Shown here piece by piece: positions 8,280-16,526 of a DNA stretch of 64,000 nucleotides. Under the pieces are notes generated by a model. That model searched no databases. It saw only the letters and a list, made by a program, of their open reading frames with translations, and was not told the origin of the DNA. Position 1 is the first letter of the stretch, and each line of letters starts with the position of its first letter. The stretch comes from Nocardia abscessus (lineage in GTDB: Bacteria; Actinomycetota; Actinomycetes; Mycobacteriales; Mycobacteriaceae): NCBI RefSeq assembly GCF_015477775.1, contig NZ_JADLQO010000017.1:124001-188000 (forward strand), in the 5' to 3' direction. The translations under genes and the position numbers were made by a program.

Positions 8280-9080
8280 CTACGAGGCGACGGTTGCCGA
8301 CCGCACGCCGTCGGCGAGTTCCGCCGTGAGTGCCCGCACCGCGTCCAGTCCCTGGCCCGCCGCGCTCACCAGCGCAGAGCCGACGATGACGCCGTCGGCG
8401 TAGGAGGCGATCTCGGCGGCCTGCTCGCCCGACCGGACGCCGAGACCGACACCGATCGGGATGTCGGAGTGGGCCCGGATGCGGGCGCACAGGGCGGGCG
8501 CGGCCGAGGAGACCACGTCCCGCGCACCGGTGACGCCCATCGTGGAGGCCGCGTAGACGAAGCCGCGACTGGCCTCGAGCGTCTTCACCAGGCGCTCCTC
8601 GGTGGACGACGGCGCGACCAGGAAGATGCGGTCCAGGTTGTGCGTGGACGAGGCGATGAACCAGTCATCGGCCTCCTCCGGAATCAGGTTCGGGGTGATG
8701 ATGCCCGCGCCACCGGCGGCGGCCAGATCCCGTGCGAAGTTGTCGACGCCGTACCTGAGCACCGGGTTCCAGTAGCTCATCACGACGGCCTTGCCGCCCG
8801 CGGCGGTGATCGCCTCGACCACGGAGAACACGTCACGCACGCGCACGCCGCCGCGCAGCGCCTGTTCGGCGGCGGCCTGGATGGTCGGGCCGTCCATCAC
8901 CGGGTCGGAGTAGGCGACGCCGACTTCGACGATGTCGCAGCCGGCTTCGACCATCGCGCGCACGACCTCGATCGAACCGGCCAGGTCGGGGTAGCCCGCG
9001 GGCAGGTAGCCGATCAGCGCCGCGCGGCCCTCGGCGCGGCAGGCGGCGAAGGTGTTCGCCAGGCGGGACTGCTGGCTCAC
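8280..9080 (-). CDS. trpA: Tryptophan synthase alpha subunit
   Basis: The alpha subunit cleaves indole-3-glycerol phosphate to indole and glyceraldehyde-3-phosphate and channels indole to TrpB. This 266-residue TIM barrel shows LIGYLPAGYPDL, the active-site segment CDIVEVGVAYSDPVMDGP carrying the catalytic Glu and Asp, the MSYWNPVLRYG loop, and the phosphate-binding GVGLGVRSGEQA and DGVIVGSALV. The GTG start overlaps the trpB stop as GTGA, giving translational coupling. It is the last gene of the trpE-(membrane protein)-trpC-trpB-trpA cluster. A longer frame reaching 10106 runs into trpB out of frame and is not a gene. Confidence 0.97.
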   Translation of the reverse strand: MSQQSRLANTFAACRAEGRAALIGYLPAGYPDLAGSIEVVRAMVEAGCDIVEVGVAYSDPVMDGPTIQAAAEQALRGGVRVRDVFSVVEAITAAGGKAVVMSYWNPVLRYGVDNFARDLAAAGGAGIITPNLIPEEADDWFIASSTHNLDRIFLVAPSSTEERLVKTLEASRGFVYAASTMGVTGARDVVSSAAPALCARIRAHSDIPIGVGLGVRSGEQAAEIASYADGVIVGSALVSAAGQGLDAVRALTAELADGVRSATVAS

Positions 9081-10345
9081 TGGTCGGCCTCCTGCGGCTC
9101 GGTGTCGAACAGCCCGAACCACCGTGCTGCCGTGTCCATGTCCTTGTCGCCTCGGCCGGAGAGGTTCACCAGGATGATCGCGTCCGGGCCGAGTTCCTTG
9201 CCCAGTTGCAGCGCGCCCGCCACCGCGTGCGCCGACTCGATCGCGGGAATGATGCCCTCGCTGCGGCTGAGCAGCAGCAGCGCGTCCATCGCCTCGGTGT
9301 CGGTGATCGGCCGGTACTCGGCACGGCCGACGTCCTTGAGGTAGGCGTGCTCCGGGCCGACACCCGGGTAGTCCAGGCCCGCCGAGATCGAATGCGACTC
9401 GATGGTCTGGCCGTCCTCGTCCTGCAGCAGGTAGGAGTAGGCGCCCTGGAACGCGCCCGGCGTCCCGCCGGTGAACGTGGCCGCGTGCCGCCCGGTGTCG
9501 ACGCCGTCGCCTGCCGCCTCGTATCCGATCAGCCGGACGTCGGCGTCGTCGAGGAACGCGTGGAAGATGCCGATGGCGTTGGACCCGCCGCCGACGCAGG
9601 CGACGACCGCGTCGGGCAACCGGCCGGTCGAGGCCTGGACCTGGGCGCGGGCCTCCATACCGACGATGCGCTGGAAATCGCGCACCAGCATCGGGAACGG
9701 GTGCGGGCCCGCGGCGGTGCCGAAGCAGTAGTAGGTGTCCTCGGCGTTGGTCACCCAGTCGCGCAGCGCCTCGTTGATGGCGTCCTTGAGCGTCTGCGAC
9801 CCGGAGGTCACCGAGACCACCTCGGCGCCGAGCAGGCGCATGCGCGCCACGTTCAGCGCTTGGCGCGCCGTGTCGACCGCGCCCATGTAGACGACGCACT
9901 CCAGGCCGAGCAGCGCGCAGGCGGTCGCGGTGGCGACGCCGTGCTGGCCCGCGCCGGTCTCGGCGATCACCCTGGCCTTGCCCATCCGCTTGGCGAGCAG
10001 CGCCTGACCGAGCACGTTGTTGATCTTGTGCGAGCCCGTGTGGTTCAGATCCTCGCGCTTGAGCAGGATGCGGGCGCCGCCCGCGTGCTCGGCCAGGCGC
10101 GTGCACTCGAACACCGGCGACGGACGGCCGGTGTAGTCGCGCTGCAGCCGGTCGAGCTCGTTGAGGAAGGAGTCGTCGAGCCGGGACTTCTCGTACTCGG
10201 CCGTCACCTCTTCGATGACGGCCATCAGCGCCTCGGGGACGTGCCTGCCGCCGTAGACGCCGAAGTGGCCGCCCGCGTCCGGCTCGTGGCCGCTGCGCTG
10301 GGCGACGCCGTCACTGGCCCGTGGTAGTGCCGCCACGCCCGTCAC
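9077..10345 (-). CDS. trpB: Tryptophan synthase beta subunit
   Basis: TrpB is a pyridoxal-phosphate enzyme condensing indole with serine to give tryptophan. The 422 residues include the FGVYGGRHVPEALM start of the conserved core, the PLP-lysine segment LLKREDLNHTGSHKINN, AETGAGQHGVATA, and the phosphate-binding VGGGSNAIGIFHAF. It overlaps trpC by four bases (ATGA) at its start and trpA by four bases at its end, so trpC-trpB-trpA are translated as a coupled block. About 25 residues precede the conserved core, normal for actinobacterial TrpB1. Confidence 0.97.
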   Translation of the reverse strand: MTGVAALPRASDGVAQRSGHEPDAGGHFGVYGGRHVPEALMAVIEEVTAEYEKSRLDDSFLNELDRLQRDYTGRPSPVFECTRLAEHAGGARILLKREDLNHTGSHKINNVLGQALLAKRMGKARVIAETGAGQHGVATATACALLGLECVVYMGAVDTARQALNVARMRLLGAEVVSVTSGSQTLKDAINEALRDWVTNAEDTYYCFGTAAGPHPFPMLVRDFQRIVGMEARAQVQASTGRLPDAVVACVGGGSNAIGIFHAFLDDADVRLIGYEAAGDGVDTGRHAATFTGGTPGAFQGAYSYLLQDEDGQTIESHSISAGLDYPGVGPEHAYLKDVGRAEYRPITDTEAMDALLLLSRSEGIIPAIESAHAVAGALQLGKELGPDAIILVNLSGRGDKDMDTAARWFGLFDTEPQEADQ

Positions 10346-11160
10346 CGGCCCCGCCGCGCGGGCTTCGGGCAGGACGGGTGGGTGCCCGCGGTCACCAGCT
10401 CGGAGACCGCCGCACGGGGGTCGCCGCTGGTCACCAGTCCCTCGCCGACGAGGACGGCGTCCGCGCCCGCGCCCGCGTAGGCCAGCAGGTCGGCGGTGCC
10501 GCGGATGCCGGACTCGGCGATCCGGATGACCTCGGTGGGCAGTCCCGGCGCGATCCGCGCGAAGACGTCACGATCGACCTCGAGCGTCTTGAGGTTGCGG
10601 GCGTTCACGCCGATCACCGACGCGCCCGCCTCCAGCGCGCGGTCGGCCTCCTCCTCGGTGTGCACCTCGACCAGCGCGGTCATCCCCAGCGACTCGGTGC
10701 GGTCGATCAGGGAGGACAGCACGTCCTGCTCCAGCGCCGCGACGATCAGCAGGATGACGTCCGCGCCGTGCGCGCGCGCCTCGTGGATCTGGTAGGGACC
10801 GACGACGAAGTCCTTGCGCAGGATCGGGATGTTCACCGTGGCGCGGACCGCGTCCAGGTCGTCGAGCGACCCGTTGAAGCGGCGGCCCTCGGTGAGCACG
10901 CTGATGATCCGCGCGCCGCCGTCTTCGTAGGCCTTGGCCAGGCTCGCCGGGTCCGGGATGTCCGCCAGCTCGCCCTTGGACGGACTTGCTCGCTTGACCT
11001 CGGCGATCACGCCGATGCCGTCCTCGAGCAGCGCCGCGCGGGCGTCCAGCGGCGCGGGCGCGGCCGCGGCGGCCGCCTTGACCGCCTGGAAGTCGAGAAG
11101 GGCTTCCCGAGCGGCCACATCCGCGCGGACCCCGTCGAGAATCGAGTCGAGTACCGTCAT
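10342..11160 (-). CDS. trpC: Indole-3-glycerol phosphate synthase
   Basis: TrpC closes the indole ring of carboxyphenylamino-deoxyribulose phosphate, the step before TrpA/TrpB. This 272-residue monofunctional enzyme (no TrpF domain) has the TIM-barrel landmarks VIAEVKRASPSKG with the catalytic Lys, ISVLTEGRRFNGSLDDL, ILRKDFVV, ALVEVHTEEE, IGVNARNLKTLEVD and IAESGIRGTAD. The ATG at 11160 follows AGAAAGGA. A 183-base gap separates it from the membrane-protein gene upstream. The PRA isomerase step (TrpF) must be supplied by HisA/PriA, as is known for actinobacteria. Confidence 0.96.
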   Translation of the reverse strand: MTVLDSILDGVRADVAAREALLDFQAVKAAAAAAPAPLDARAALLEDGIGVIAEVKRASPSKGELADIPDPASLAKAYEDGGARIISVLTEGRRFNGSLDDLDAVRATVNIPILRKDFVVGPYQIHEARAHGADVILLIVAALEQDVLSSLIDRTESLGMTALVEVHTEEEADRALEAGASVIGVNARNLKTLEVDRDVFARIAPGLPTEVIRIAESGIRGTADLLAYAGAGADAVLVGEGLVTSGDPRAAVSELVTAGTHPSCPKPARRGR

Positions 11161-11343
11161 CTGGCTCGAATCCTTTCTGGGGAGACGGACTTGCTACCTG
11201 AGAATCCCCCCAGGCGCTGTCTCACCGATGCTGACAAAGAATAAATGGACCTACCGGGCGCGTTCGCGCCGGGGCTGGGGTTGAACCACGCGGAAGGGCT
11301 CAGCGCAAGGTGGCACCCGCCACATCCGCCGCGCGGGAACTGC
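11161..11343 (-). promoter_or_regulatory. trpC leader region with imperfect hairpin
   Basis: This is the only sizeable gap inside the trp cluster. It holds an imperfect palindrome at 11254-11272 (CCGG, one bulged G, CGCG, TT, CGCG, CCGG) and an A+T-richer stretch around 11238-11250, unusual here. A short open frame crosses it but has a single Trp codon, so it does not look like a Trp-rich attenuator peptide. An internal promoter or partial terminator for trpC-B-A is possible. Confidence 0.35.
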
Positions 11344-12177
11344 TCAGCGGCCATGTCGGCCCGCCTCGCCGTGGTCCGGATCGTCCCGAGGCGGCTGCCC
11401 GCCCTCGGCTTCCTCGGTCGGGTCGGTGCCCGCGTCCAGCGCGTCCCACAGCACGCGCTCGGACAGTTGCGGCGAGGACGGCTCGTCCGAGGACCGCGCG
11501 CGCCGCTGGGTGACCTCCGCCGTGGCGGCGGCGCGCCGGAAGACCGGATTGTCGTACTTGCCCGACAGTCGCGCCGCCTCGGCGGGCATGCGCGCCAGCA
11601 GCGCGCCCGCGCCGAATGCGGCGATCGCGCCGAGCAGCGCGAGCACGGCCGGGAACGCCGATGTGGTCGCCGTCTCGACCTGGGCGCGCGCCGGGAGCTC
11701 GGCGAGTTTCGCGGCCCGCTCCGCGGTCTTGCCGGAGCCGGTCAGCAGGGCGAAAGCGGGCACCGCGGCCACGGCGGCGACCAACGCGATCAGCACGCCC
11801 ACCACCCGGCGCAACCAGCCCCTGGTGGCCAGCACGGCCGCGATCGAGGCGAGCAGCACCAGCGCCAGCGGCGTCAGCGCGCCGAACCACACCCCGCCGT
11901 TGAGGTGATCGGTGCGCGGCTGGGTGAGACCGTCCGACGACGACAAAGTCACCCAGGTCATCCGGGACGAAGCCCACAGCGCCGCGGCGGCCATGGCGAG
12001 CAGCACGACCGCGCCCACCGGATACTTCCGGCCGGAAACGCTTTCCTCGGTGGAAGATCCAGGAGGCGCGGCCGAACCCTCCACCGGGGGGACGGATTCC
12101 GGCTCTGTCGTGGCGCCGATGTCCACGGCGGGCTCCCGGGCCCGGGCTGGTTCGCCTTCAGGGTGGGCAGCCGTCAT
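11344..12177 (-). CDS. trp-operon-associated membrane protein
   Basis: This is a 277-residue membrane protein of unknown function belonging to the actinobacterial family always found between trpE and trpC (Rv1610 in M. tuberculosis, from memory). Residues 1-45 are hydrophilic. Hydrophobic helices follow around 50-70 (PVGAVVLLAMAAAALWASSRM), 97-115, 122-145 and 175-200, and the last 70 residues are charged. Between the first two helices sits the family-typical segment WVTLSSSDGLTQPRTDHLNGGVW. Its ATG overlaps the trpE stop by four bases (ATGA), so it is co-translated with trpE. Transport or quality control of a tryptophan intermediate has been imagined for such genes but is not shown. Confidence 0.85.
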   Translation of the reverse strand: MTAAHPEGEPARAREPAVDIGATTEPESVPPVEGSAAPPGSSTEESVSGRKYPVGAVVLLAMAAAALWASSRMTWVTLSSSDGLTQPRTDHLNGGVWFGALTPLALVLLASIAAVLATRGWLRRVVGVLIALVAAVAAVPAFALLTGSGKTAERAAKLAELPARAQVETATTSAFPAVLALLGAIAAFGAGALLARMPAEAARLSGKYDNPVFRRAAATAEVTQRRARSSDEPSSPQLSERVLWDALDAGTDPTEEAEGGQPPRDDPDHGEAGRHGR

Positions 12178-13733
12178 AGTGGTCCGCCGTTCGCCGCGTC
12201 GGGCTCCGTGCCGTAGGCCCGCACCGTTCCGGCCGCCGCGATCGCCTTGAGCACCGCCATCGCCTTGTTGCGCGATTCCACGTCCTCGTACTCCGGATCC
12301 GAGTCCGCGACGACGCCCGCGCCCGCCTGCACGTAGGCCGTGCCGTCCTTCAGCAGCGCGGTACGGATGGCGATGGCGGTATCGGCGTCACCGGCGAAGT
12401 CCAGGTATCCGACGACGCCGCCGTAGACGCCGCGGCGGGTCGGTTCGAGTTCCTCGATCAGCTCCATCGCGCGCACCTTGGGCGCACCGGACAGGGTGCC
12501 CGCCGGGAAGCACGCCCGCACCGCGTCCAGCGCGATCCGGCCGGGCGCCAACCGGCCCGACACCGTCGACACCAGGTGCATGACGTGGCTGTAGCGCTCG
12601 ATGTGCCGGTACTCGGTGACCCGCACGGTGCCCGGCTCGCACACCCGGCCCAGGTCGTTGCGGCCGAGGTCGACGAGCATGAGGTGCTCGGCGTTCTCCT
12701 TCTCGTCGGCGAGCAGGCCCTTCTCCAGCAGCAGGTCCTCCTCCTCGGTGCCGCCCCGCCAGCGAGTGCCCGCGATCGGGTGGGTCGTCGCCACACCGTC
12801 CTTCACAGTCACCAGCGATTCCGGGCTGGAGCCGACGATCGAGAACGCCGTGCCGCCCTCGCCGTCCGGGATGTGCAGCAGGTACATGTACGGACTGGGA
12901 TTGGACGCGCGCAGCATCCGGTACAGGTCGATGGGCGCCCCGTCGTAGTCCATCTCGAAACGCTGCGACAGCACCACCTGGAAAGCCTCGCCCGCCTCGA
13001 TCTCCTTGACCAGACGGCGCACGCCCGCGCCGAACTCCTCGGTGGTGCGCTTGCGCCGGTAGCGGGGCTCGGGCTGGTCGAACACCGAGACGGTGGAATC
13101 GGCGGGCGCGCCGAGCGCGGCGGTCATCCGGTCCAGCCGGGCCACCGCGTCGTCGTAGGCCTCGTCGACGCGCTCGGCGGTGCCGTTCCAGTTGACCGCG
13201 TTGGCGATCAGCGTGATGGCGCCCTCGTGGTGGTCGAACGCGGCCAGGTCGGTGGCCAGCAGCAAGACCATCTCCGGCAGCCGCAGGTCGTCCAGCGCCA
13301 GGCTGGGCAGCCGCTCGATCCGGCGCACCGCGTCGTAGCCGAGGTAGCCGACCATGCCGCCGGTCAGCGGCGGCAGCCCGGGCAGGCGCTCGGTGCGCAA
13401 CAGTTCCAGCGTCTCGCGCAGCGCGACCAGCGGATCGCCGCCGGAGGGCGCGTCGACCGGGATGCTGCCCAGCCAGGCCGCCGCGCCGTCGACGACGGTC
13501 AGCGCCGAGGGACTGCCCGCGCCGATGAACGACCAGCGCGACCACGACCGCCCGTTCTCCGCGGACTCGAACAGGAAGGTGCCTGCCCGGTCACCGGCGA
13601 GTTTGCGGTAGGCCGACAGCGGAGTCTCGGAGTCCGCCAGCACCTTTCGGATCACCGGGACCACCCGGTGCTCCGCGGCCAGCTGATGGAACTGCTCGCG
13701 GGTCGTGGTGGTGGGAGTGGACGCGCCTGGCAT
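12174..13733 (-). CDS. trpE: Anthranilate synthase component I
   Basis: TrpE converts chorismate to anthranilate using ammonia from the TrpG glutaminase (not in this window). The 519 residues include the FLFESAENG motif of the feedback tryptophan site near the N-terminus, then the chorismate-binding half with NPSPYMYLLH, HPIAGTRWRGGTEEED, DEKENAEHLMLVDLGRNDLGRV, HVMHLVSTVSGRL, FPAGTLSGAPKVRAMELIEELEP and the terminal GAGVVADSDPEYE. It heads the cluster, faces a divergently transcribed small gene 190 bases away, and overlaps the next gene by four bases. A GATGAT hexamer six bases before the ATG is a possible but weak -10 for a leaderless transcript. Confidence 0.97.
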   Translation of the reverse strand: MPGASTPTTTTREQFHQLAAEHRVVPVIRKVLADSETPLSAYRKLAGDRAGTFLFESAENGRSWSRWSFIGAGSPSALTVVDGAAAWLGSIPVDAPSGGDPLVALRETLELLRTERLPGLPPLTGGMVGYLGYDAVRRIERLPSLALDDLRLPEMVLLLATDLAAFDHHEGAITLIANAVNWNGTAERVDEAYDDAVARLDRMTAALGAPADSTVSVFDQPEPRYRRKRTTEEFGAGVRRLVKEIEAGEAFQVVLSQRFEMDYDGAPIDLYRMLRASNPSPYMYLLHIPDGEGGTAFSIVGSSPESLVTVKDGVATTHPIAGTRWRGGTEEEDLLLEKGLLADEKENAEHLMLVDLGRNDLGRVCEPGTVRVTEYRHIERYSHVMHLVSTVSGRLAPGRIALDAVRACFPAGTLSGAPKVRAMELIEELEPTRRGVYGGVVGYLDFAGDADTAIAIRTALLKDGTAYVQAGAGVVADSDPEYEDVESRNKAMAVLKAIAAAGTVRAYGTEPDAANGGPL

Positions 13734-13922
13734 GCACTCATCATCCCAGGCCGGGCCGATCGACCGGTGAGCGGTGCCGGTGACACGGCGAGGGACGCGA
13801 CAAACCCGACAAATCAGGTCGACCGTCCGGTTCCCACGCGCCCGCGGGAGGTGTGGTGGCGCTCACTACACTCGCGCCCGTTCCACGTCGCATGCGGTAT
13901 CCATCTCGAGAGGAAACAACTG

Positions 13923-14234
13923 ATGTACCCCTCGCAATCGGTAGCGCCCGAGGGCCCTCGGCACGTCGCGGGCCCCAGCGTCCCGCACCTGCGCGCTCCA
14001 CGGGCAGCGGGCACGAACCATCCGGCCCACCCCCACGCCGCCCCGAGCAACGCGCTCGCGTCCTTCGTCACCTACGTCAAAGCACTGGAGTCCCTGGACA
14101 AGAACCGTTTTCCCGACGAGTACGCCGTCCACAGTCACCGCATCAAGGAGCTGAAGCCGTTCTTGCGGGCCCACGGCATCCTCGACGTGATGGCCATCAA
14201 GAACCCTGAGGTGGCCGCGCTCATCGGCGCGTAG
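13923..14234 (+). CDS. Small hypothetical protein, 103 residues
   Basis: I do not recognise this protein. The first 45 residues are Pro/His/Ala-rich and probably disordered. Residues 46-103 look folded and helical (ASFVTYVKALESLDKNRF, then HSHRIKELKPFLRAHGILDVM, then NPEVAALIGA). The ATG follows GAGAGGA with eight bases of spacing, and a TACACT box at 13867-13872 may be its -10. It is divergent from trpE. The well-ordered C-terminal half and good ribosome-binding site argue that it is real, although a much longer frame also reads through here in the shadow of trpE. Confidence 0.6.
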   Translation: MYPSQSVAPEGPRHVAGPSVPHLRAPRAAGTNHPAHPHAAPSNALASFVTYVKALESLDKNRFPDEYAVHSHRIKELKPFLRAHGILDVMAIKNPEVAALIGA

Positions 14235-14365
14235 CCGCGCCGCGCACCACCGGTTCGTGCCCGGCCACCGACGTGGCGATCCGATCGCAGCGGCGCATCG
14301 ACGGGCACGAGCACCGGGTTCGTCCCTCGCCCCGAGCGAGATACCCGATTCGACCAAGCGCCCGG

Positions 14366-14371
14366 TAGTGT
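14366..14371 (+). promoter_or_regulatory. -10 element, leaderless peroxiredoxin promoter
   Basis: TAGTGT lies eight bases before the ATG at 14380. No Shine-Dalgarno sequence is present in between. Confidence 0.45.
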
Positions 14372-14379
14372 GCCCGGGT

Positions 14380-14835
14380 ATGCAGCAAGGACAGCTCGCC
14401 CCCGATTTCGAGCTTCCCGATCAGTCCGGCACCCTCCGTTCGCTCGACAAGCTTCTGGCGGACGGCCCACTGGTCCTCTTCTTCTATCCGGCGGCCAACA
14501 CGCCCGTGTGCACGGCCGAGGCCTGTCATTTCCGTGACCTCGCCGCCGAATTCGCCGCGATCGGCGCCACCTGTGTCGGCATCAGCACCGACAACGTGGA
14601 CACGCAGGCGGGATTCGCCGAGAAGCAGCGCCTCGGCTACCCGCTGCTCTCCGACGCCGACGGCGCGGTCGCCGCGAAGTTCGGCGTGAAGCGCGGCCTA
14701 CTCGGCAAACTCGCGCCGGTGAAGCGGCAAACGTTCGTCATCGACACCGACCGCACCATCCGCAAGGTCATCACCGGCGAGTTGCGCGCCGCGGTGCACG
14801 CCGACGAAGCACTGAACTACCTGCGCACCAAGTAG
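14380..14835 (+). CDS. bcp: Thioredoxin-dependent peroxiredoxin, Bcp/PrxQ type
   Basis: This 151-residue AhpC/TSA-fold enzyme reduces hydrogen peroxide and organic peroxides using thioredoxin. It shows APDFELPDQSGTLRSLDKL, then PLVLFFYPAANTPVCTAEAC with the peroxidatic Cys in TPVCT and the probable resolving Cys five residues later (the PrxQ pattern), and a conserved Arg near the C-terminus in KRQTFVIDTD. The usual FYPKANTPGCT has Ala for Lys here. The start at 14380 is set by the conserved N-terminus and the -10 box just upstream. Position between trpE and the his genes matches bcpB of M. tuberculosis as I recall it. Confidence 0.93.
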   Translation: MQQGQLAPDFELPDQSGTLRSLDKLLADGPLVLFFYPAANTPVCTAEACHFRDLAAEFAAIGATCVGISTDNVDTQAGFAEKQRLGYPLLSDADGAVAAKFGVKRGLLGKLAPVKRQTFVIDTDRTIRKVITGELRAAVHADEALNYLRTK

Positions 14836-14886
14836 CGGACGCGACGCGCCGCGTTCGCGCAGCCGCTGCCCGGCGACGGCGCGGCC

Positions 14887-14892
14887 TAGGCT
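14887..14892 (+). promoter_or_regulatory. -10 element, leaderless promoter
   Basis: TAGGCT is followed by six bases and the ATG at 14899, an ideal leaderless arrangement. Confidence 0.55.
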
Positions 14893-14898
14893 GGATTC

Positions 14899-15462
14899 AT
14901 GACTTCGACCGAGGTTCAGCCGGGCGGGCGCAAACCCACGGCAGCCGTCTGGCGTACGCGGATCATCGGCGGCGCCGCACTCTTGGCCGTCCTCGTCGTC
15001 CTCTACTTCATCCTGTCCGCGTTCATCCCGCGCTGGTGGGCGCAGCGGGTGGGCTCGGCGGTGCACGGCAGCTTCGCCAGCGGCATCAAGTGGGGCCTGT
15101 TCTACGGCGGAATATGTACCGCCGTCACACTATTCCTGCTGCTGTTCGCCGTGCTGGTGTGGCGGCGCAAGGCGGGCAGGTTCCTCGCGGGGGCGGCCGC
15201 GGTCGTCGCGATCCTGTTCTCGATTCCCAACCTGATGACGCTGACCATCGTGCTGGGCAACAGCAGCGCCGCCCACGCCGGCGAGCGGATTCTGGACGTC
15301 GACGCGCCCGCCTTCCGCGGCGCCGCGCTGGTCGGCGCCGTCATCGCGACGCTGCTGTTCCTCCTCGTGGTCGCGCTGTTGCTGCTGCGCAGATGGCGCC
15401 GCACGCACCCGTCCACGCCGAAGGCCGAAGGCCGAACGGACACGCCGCCACCGGCTGTGTGA
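14899..15462 (+). CDS. Small four-helix membrane protein
   Basis: This 187-residue integral membrane protein belongs to no family I can name. Four hydrophobic segments are visible, about residues 22-45, 68-88, 95-118 and 136-160, with a short extracytoplasmic loop after the third (GNSSAAHAGERILDVDAPAFRG) and a basic, Pro/Thr-rich C-terminal tail. It is read from its own leaderless promoter and lies between the peroxiredoxin and a MarR regulator. Similar proteins are widespread in Nocardia and Mycobacterium as uncharacterised membrane proteins. Confidence 0.8.
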   Translation: MTSTEVQPGGRKPTAAVWRTRIIGGAALLAVLVVLYFILSAFIPRWWAQRVGSAVHGSFASGIKWGLFYGGICTAVTLFLLLFAVLVWRRKAGRFLAGAAAVVAILFSIPNLMTLTIVLGNSSAAHAGERILDVDAPAFRGAALVGAVIATLLFLLVVALLLLRRWRRTHPSTPKAEGRTDTPPPAV

Positions 15463-15606
15463 GTGAACTCACCACACGCAGCATCTTTATGACGGTCGAG
15501 CGAAGTCGTGGCAAACTCGATGTCGCGGGTGACTGTGCACAACTTTTTCGACAATCACTAGGACTACGAACAAAACCACGTCACTTGGCTCGAAAGAAGG
15601 CACACA

Positions 15607-16116
15607 GTGACGAAGTGGCTCGACCCCGTGGAGCAACGCGCTTGGCGCTCGATAGTAGCGCTGATGACGCGGCTGCCAGGAGCCTTGGATACGCAACTCC
15701 AGCGCGAGTCCGGCGTGACGCATTTCGAGTACTGGGTATTGACCCTGCTGTCGGAGGAACCGGGGCACCGCCTGCAGATGAGTGAGCTTGCCCACAAGGC
15801 AAATGCATCGCTATCGCGGTTGTCGCATGTGGTGTCCAAGCTGGAGCGCATGGGCTGGGCCCAGCGCTCGGCGACCGCCGGGCGGCGCGGCGTGCACGCC
15901 GTGCTCACCGACGAGGGATTCCGGAAGGTCGTCGAGGCCGCGCCGGGCTATCTGGCGGCCGTGCGGCACTTGGTCTTCGACGGTTTGGACGACGCGCAGA
16001 AAGCCCAGGTCGCCGAGCTCGGCGAGCTGCTGGCCGAGCGGCTCGCCGGCGCGCTCGACCAGCTCGGCGCACTCGCCCCGGCGAATCGGGACGAGCACCG
16101 CCCGAACGGCGTCTAG
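15607..16116 (+). CDS. MarR-family transcriptional regulator
   Basis: This 169-residue winged-helix protein should bind DNA as a dimer. The core is the MarR pattern: an N-terminal helix (PVEQRAWRSIVALMTRLPGALD), the HTH (LQMSELAHKANASLSRLSHVVSKLERMGWAQR), the wing (SATAGRRGVHAVLTDEGF) and a long C-terminal dimerisation helix. The GTG at 15607 follows AAAGAAGG. A TGTGCACA palindrome at 15534-15541, about 65 bases upstream, is a weak operator candidate. It is convergent with hisI. The ligand and targets are unknown, and no obvious adjacent target gene is present other than itself. Confidence 0.87.
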   Translation: MTKWLDPVEQRAWRSIVALMTRLPGALDTQLQRESGVTHFEYWVLTLLSEEPGHRLQMSELAHKANASLSRLSHVVSKLERMGWAQRSATAGRRGVHAVLTDEGFRKVVEAAPGYLAAVRHLVFDGLDDAQKAQVAELGELLAERLAGALDQLGALAPANRDEHRPNGV

Positions 16117-16127
16117 CCCGGCGCGGG

Positions 16128-16475
16128 TCAGGACCGCGCGGGCAAGAGCAGGTCCGAGTCGAAACAGGTGTGTGTGCCGGTGTGACAGGCCGCGCCCTCC
16201 TGATCGACGACCAGCAGGATCGTGTCGCCGTCACAGTCGAGCCGCACTTCGTGCACGTATTGGGTGTGACCGGAGGTCTCGCCTTTGACCCAGTACTGCC
16301 GACGGGAGCGCGAGTAGTACGTCGCCTTCCGGGTTTCCAGCGTGCGTGCCAGCGCTTCGTCATCCATCCACGCGACCATCAGCACGTCACCGGTGGCGCG
16401 TTCCTGCGCGACGGCCGACACCAGCCCGGCGTCGTTGCGCTTGAGACGGGCGGCGATAGCGGGATCGAGACTCAT
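16128..16475 (-). CDS. hisI: Phosphoribosyl-AMP cyclohydrolase
   Basis: HisI hydrolyses the adenine ring of PR-AMP, the third step of histidine synthesis. The 115 residues match monofunctional HisI, with VLMVAWMDDEALARTL, YYSRSRRQYWVKGETSGHTQYVHEV, the metal-binding DCDGDT and the Cys/His cluster AACHTGTHTCF. It has no HisE domain. It stands 51 bases downstream of an F420-type oxidoreductase gene, and it has its own strong TATAAC -10 six bases before the ATG, so it is probably transcribed separately as well. Confidence 0.96.
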   Translation of the reverse strand: MSLDPAIAARLKRNDAGLVSAVAQERATGDVLMVAWMDDEALARTLETRKATYYSRSRRQYWVKGETSGHTQYVHEVRLDCDGDTILLVVDQEGAACHTGTHTCFDSDLLLPARS

Positions 16476-16481
16476 AGCACC

Positions 16482-16487
16482 GTTATA
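16482..16487 (-). promoter_or_regulatory. -10 element, leaderless hisI promoter
   Basis: On the minus strand TATAAC is followed by six bases and the ATG at 16475. It is one of the closest matches to TATAAT in the window. Confidence 0.6.
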
Positions 16488-16526
16488 ACAGGGGCGTGCG
16501 GAGGCAGGCGCACCCGGAGTAAAAGG

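Noticed and set aside
8280..10106. A 608-codon minus-strand frame as one protein
   Set aside because: Its first 340 codons are trpB read out of frame; only the part from the GTG at 9080 is trpA.
11157..11354. A leader peptide for tryptophan attenuation before trpC
   Set aside because: The frame has one Trp codon and no paired terminator/antiterminator structure that I can draw.
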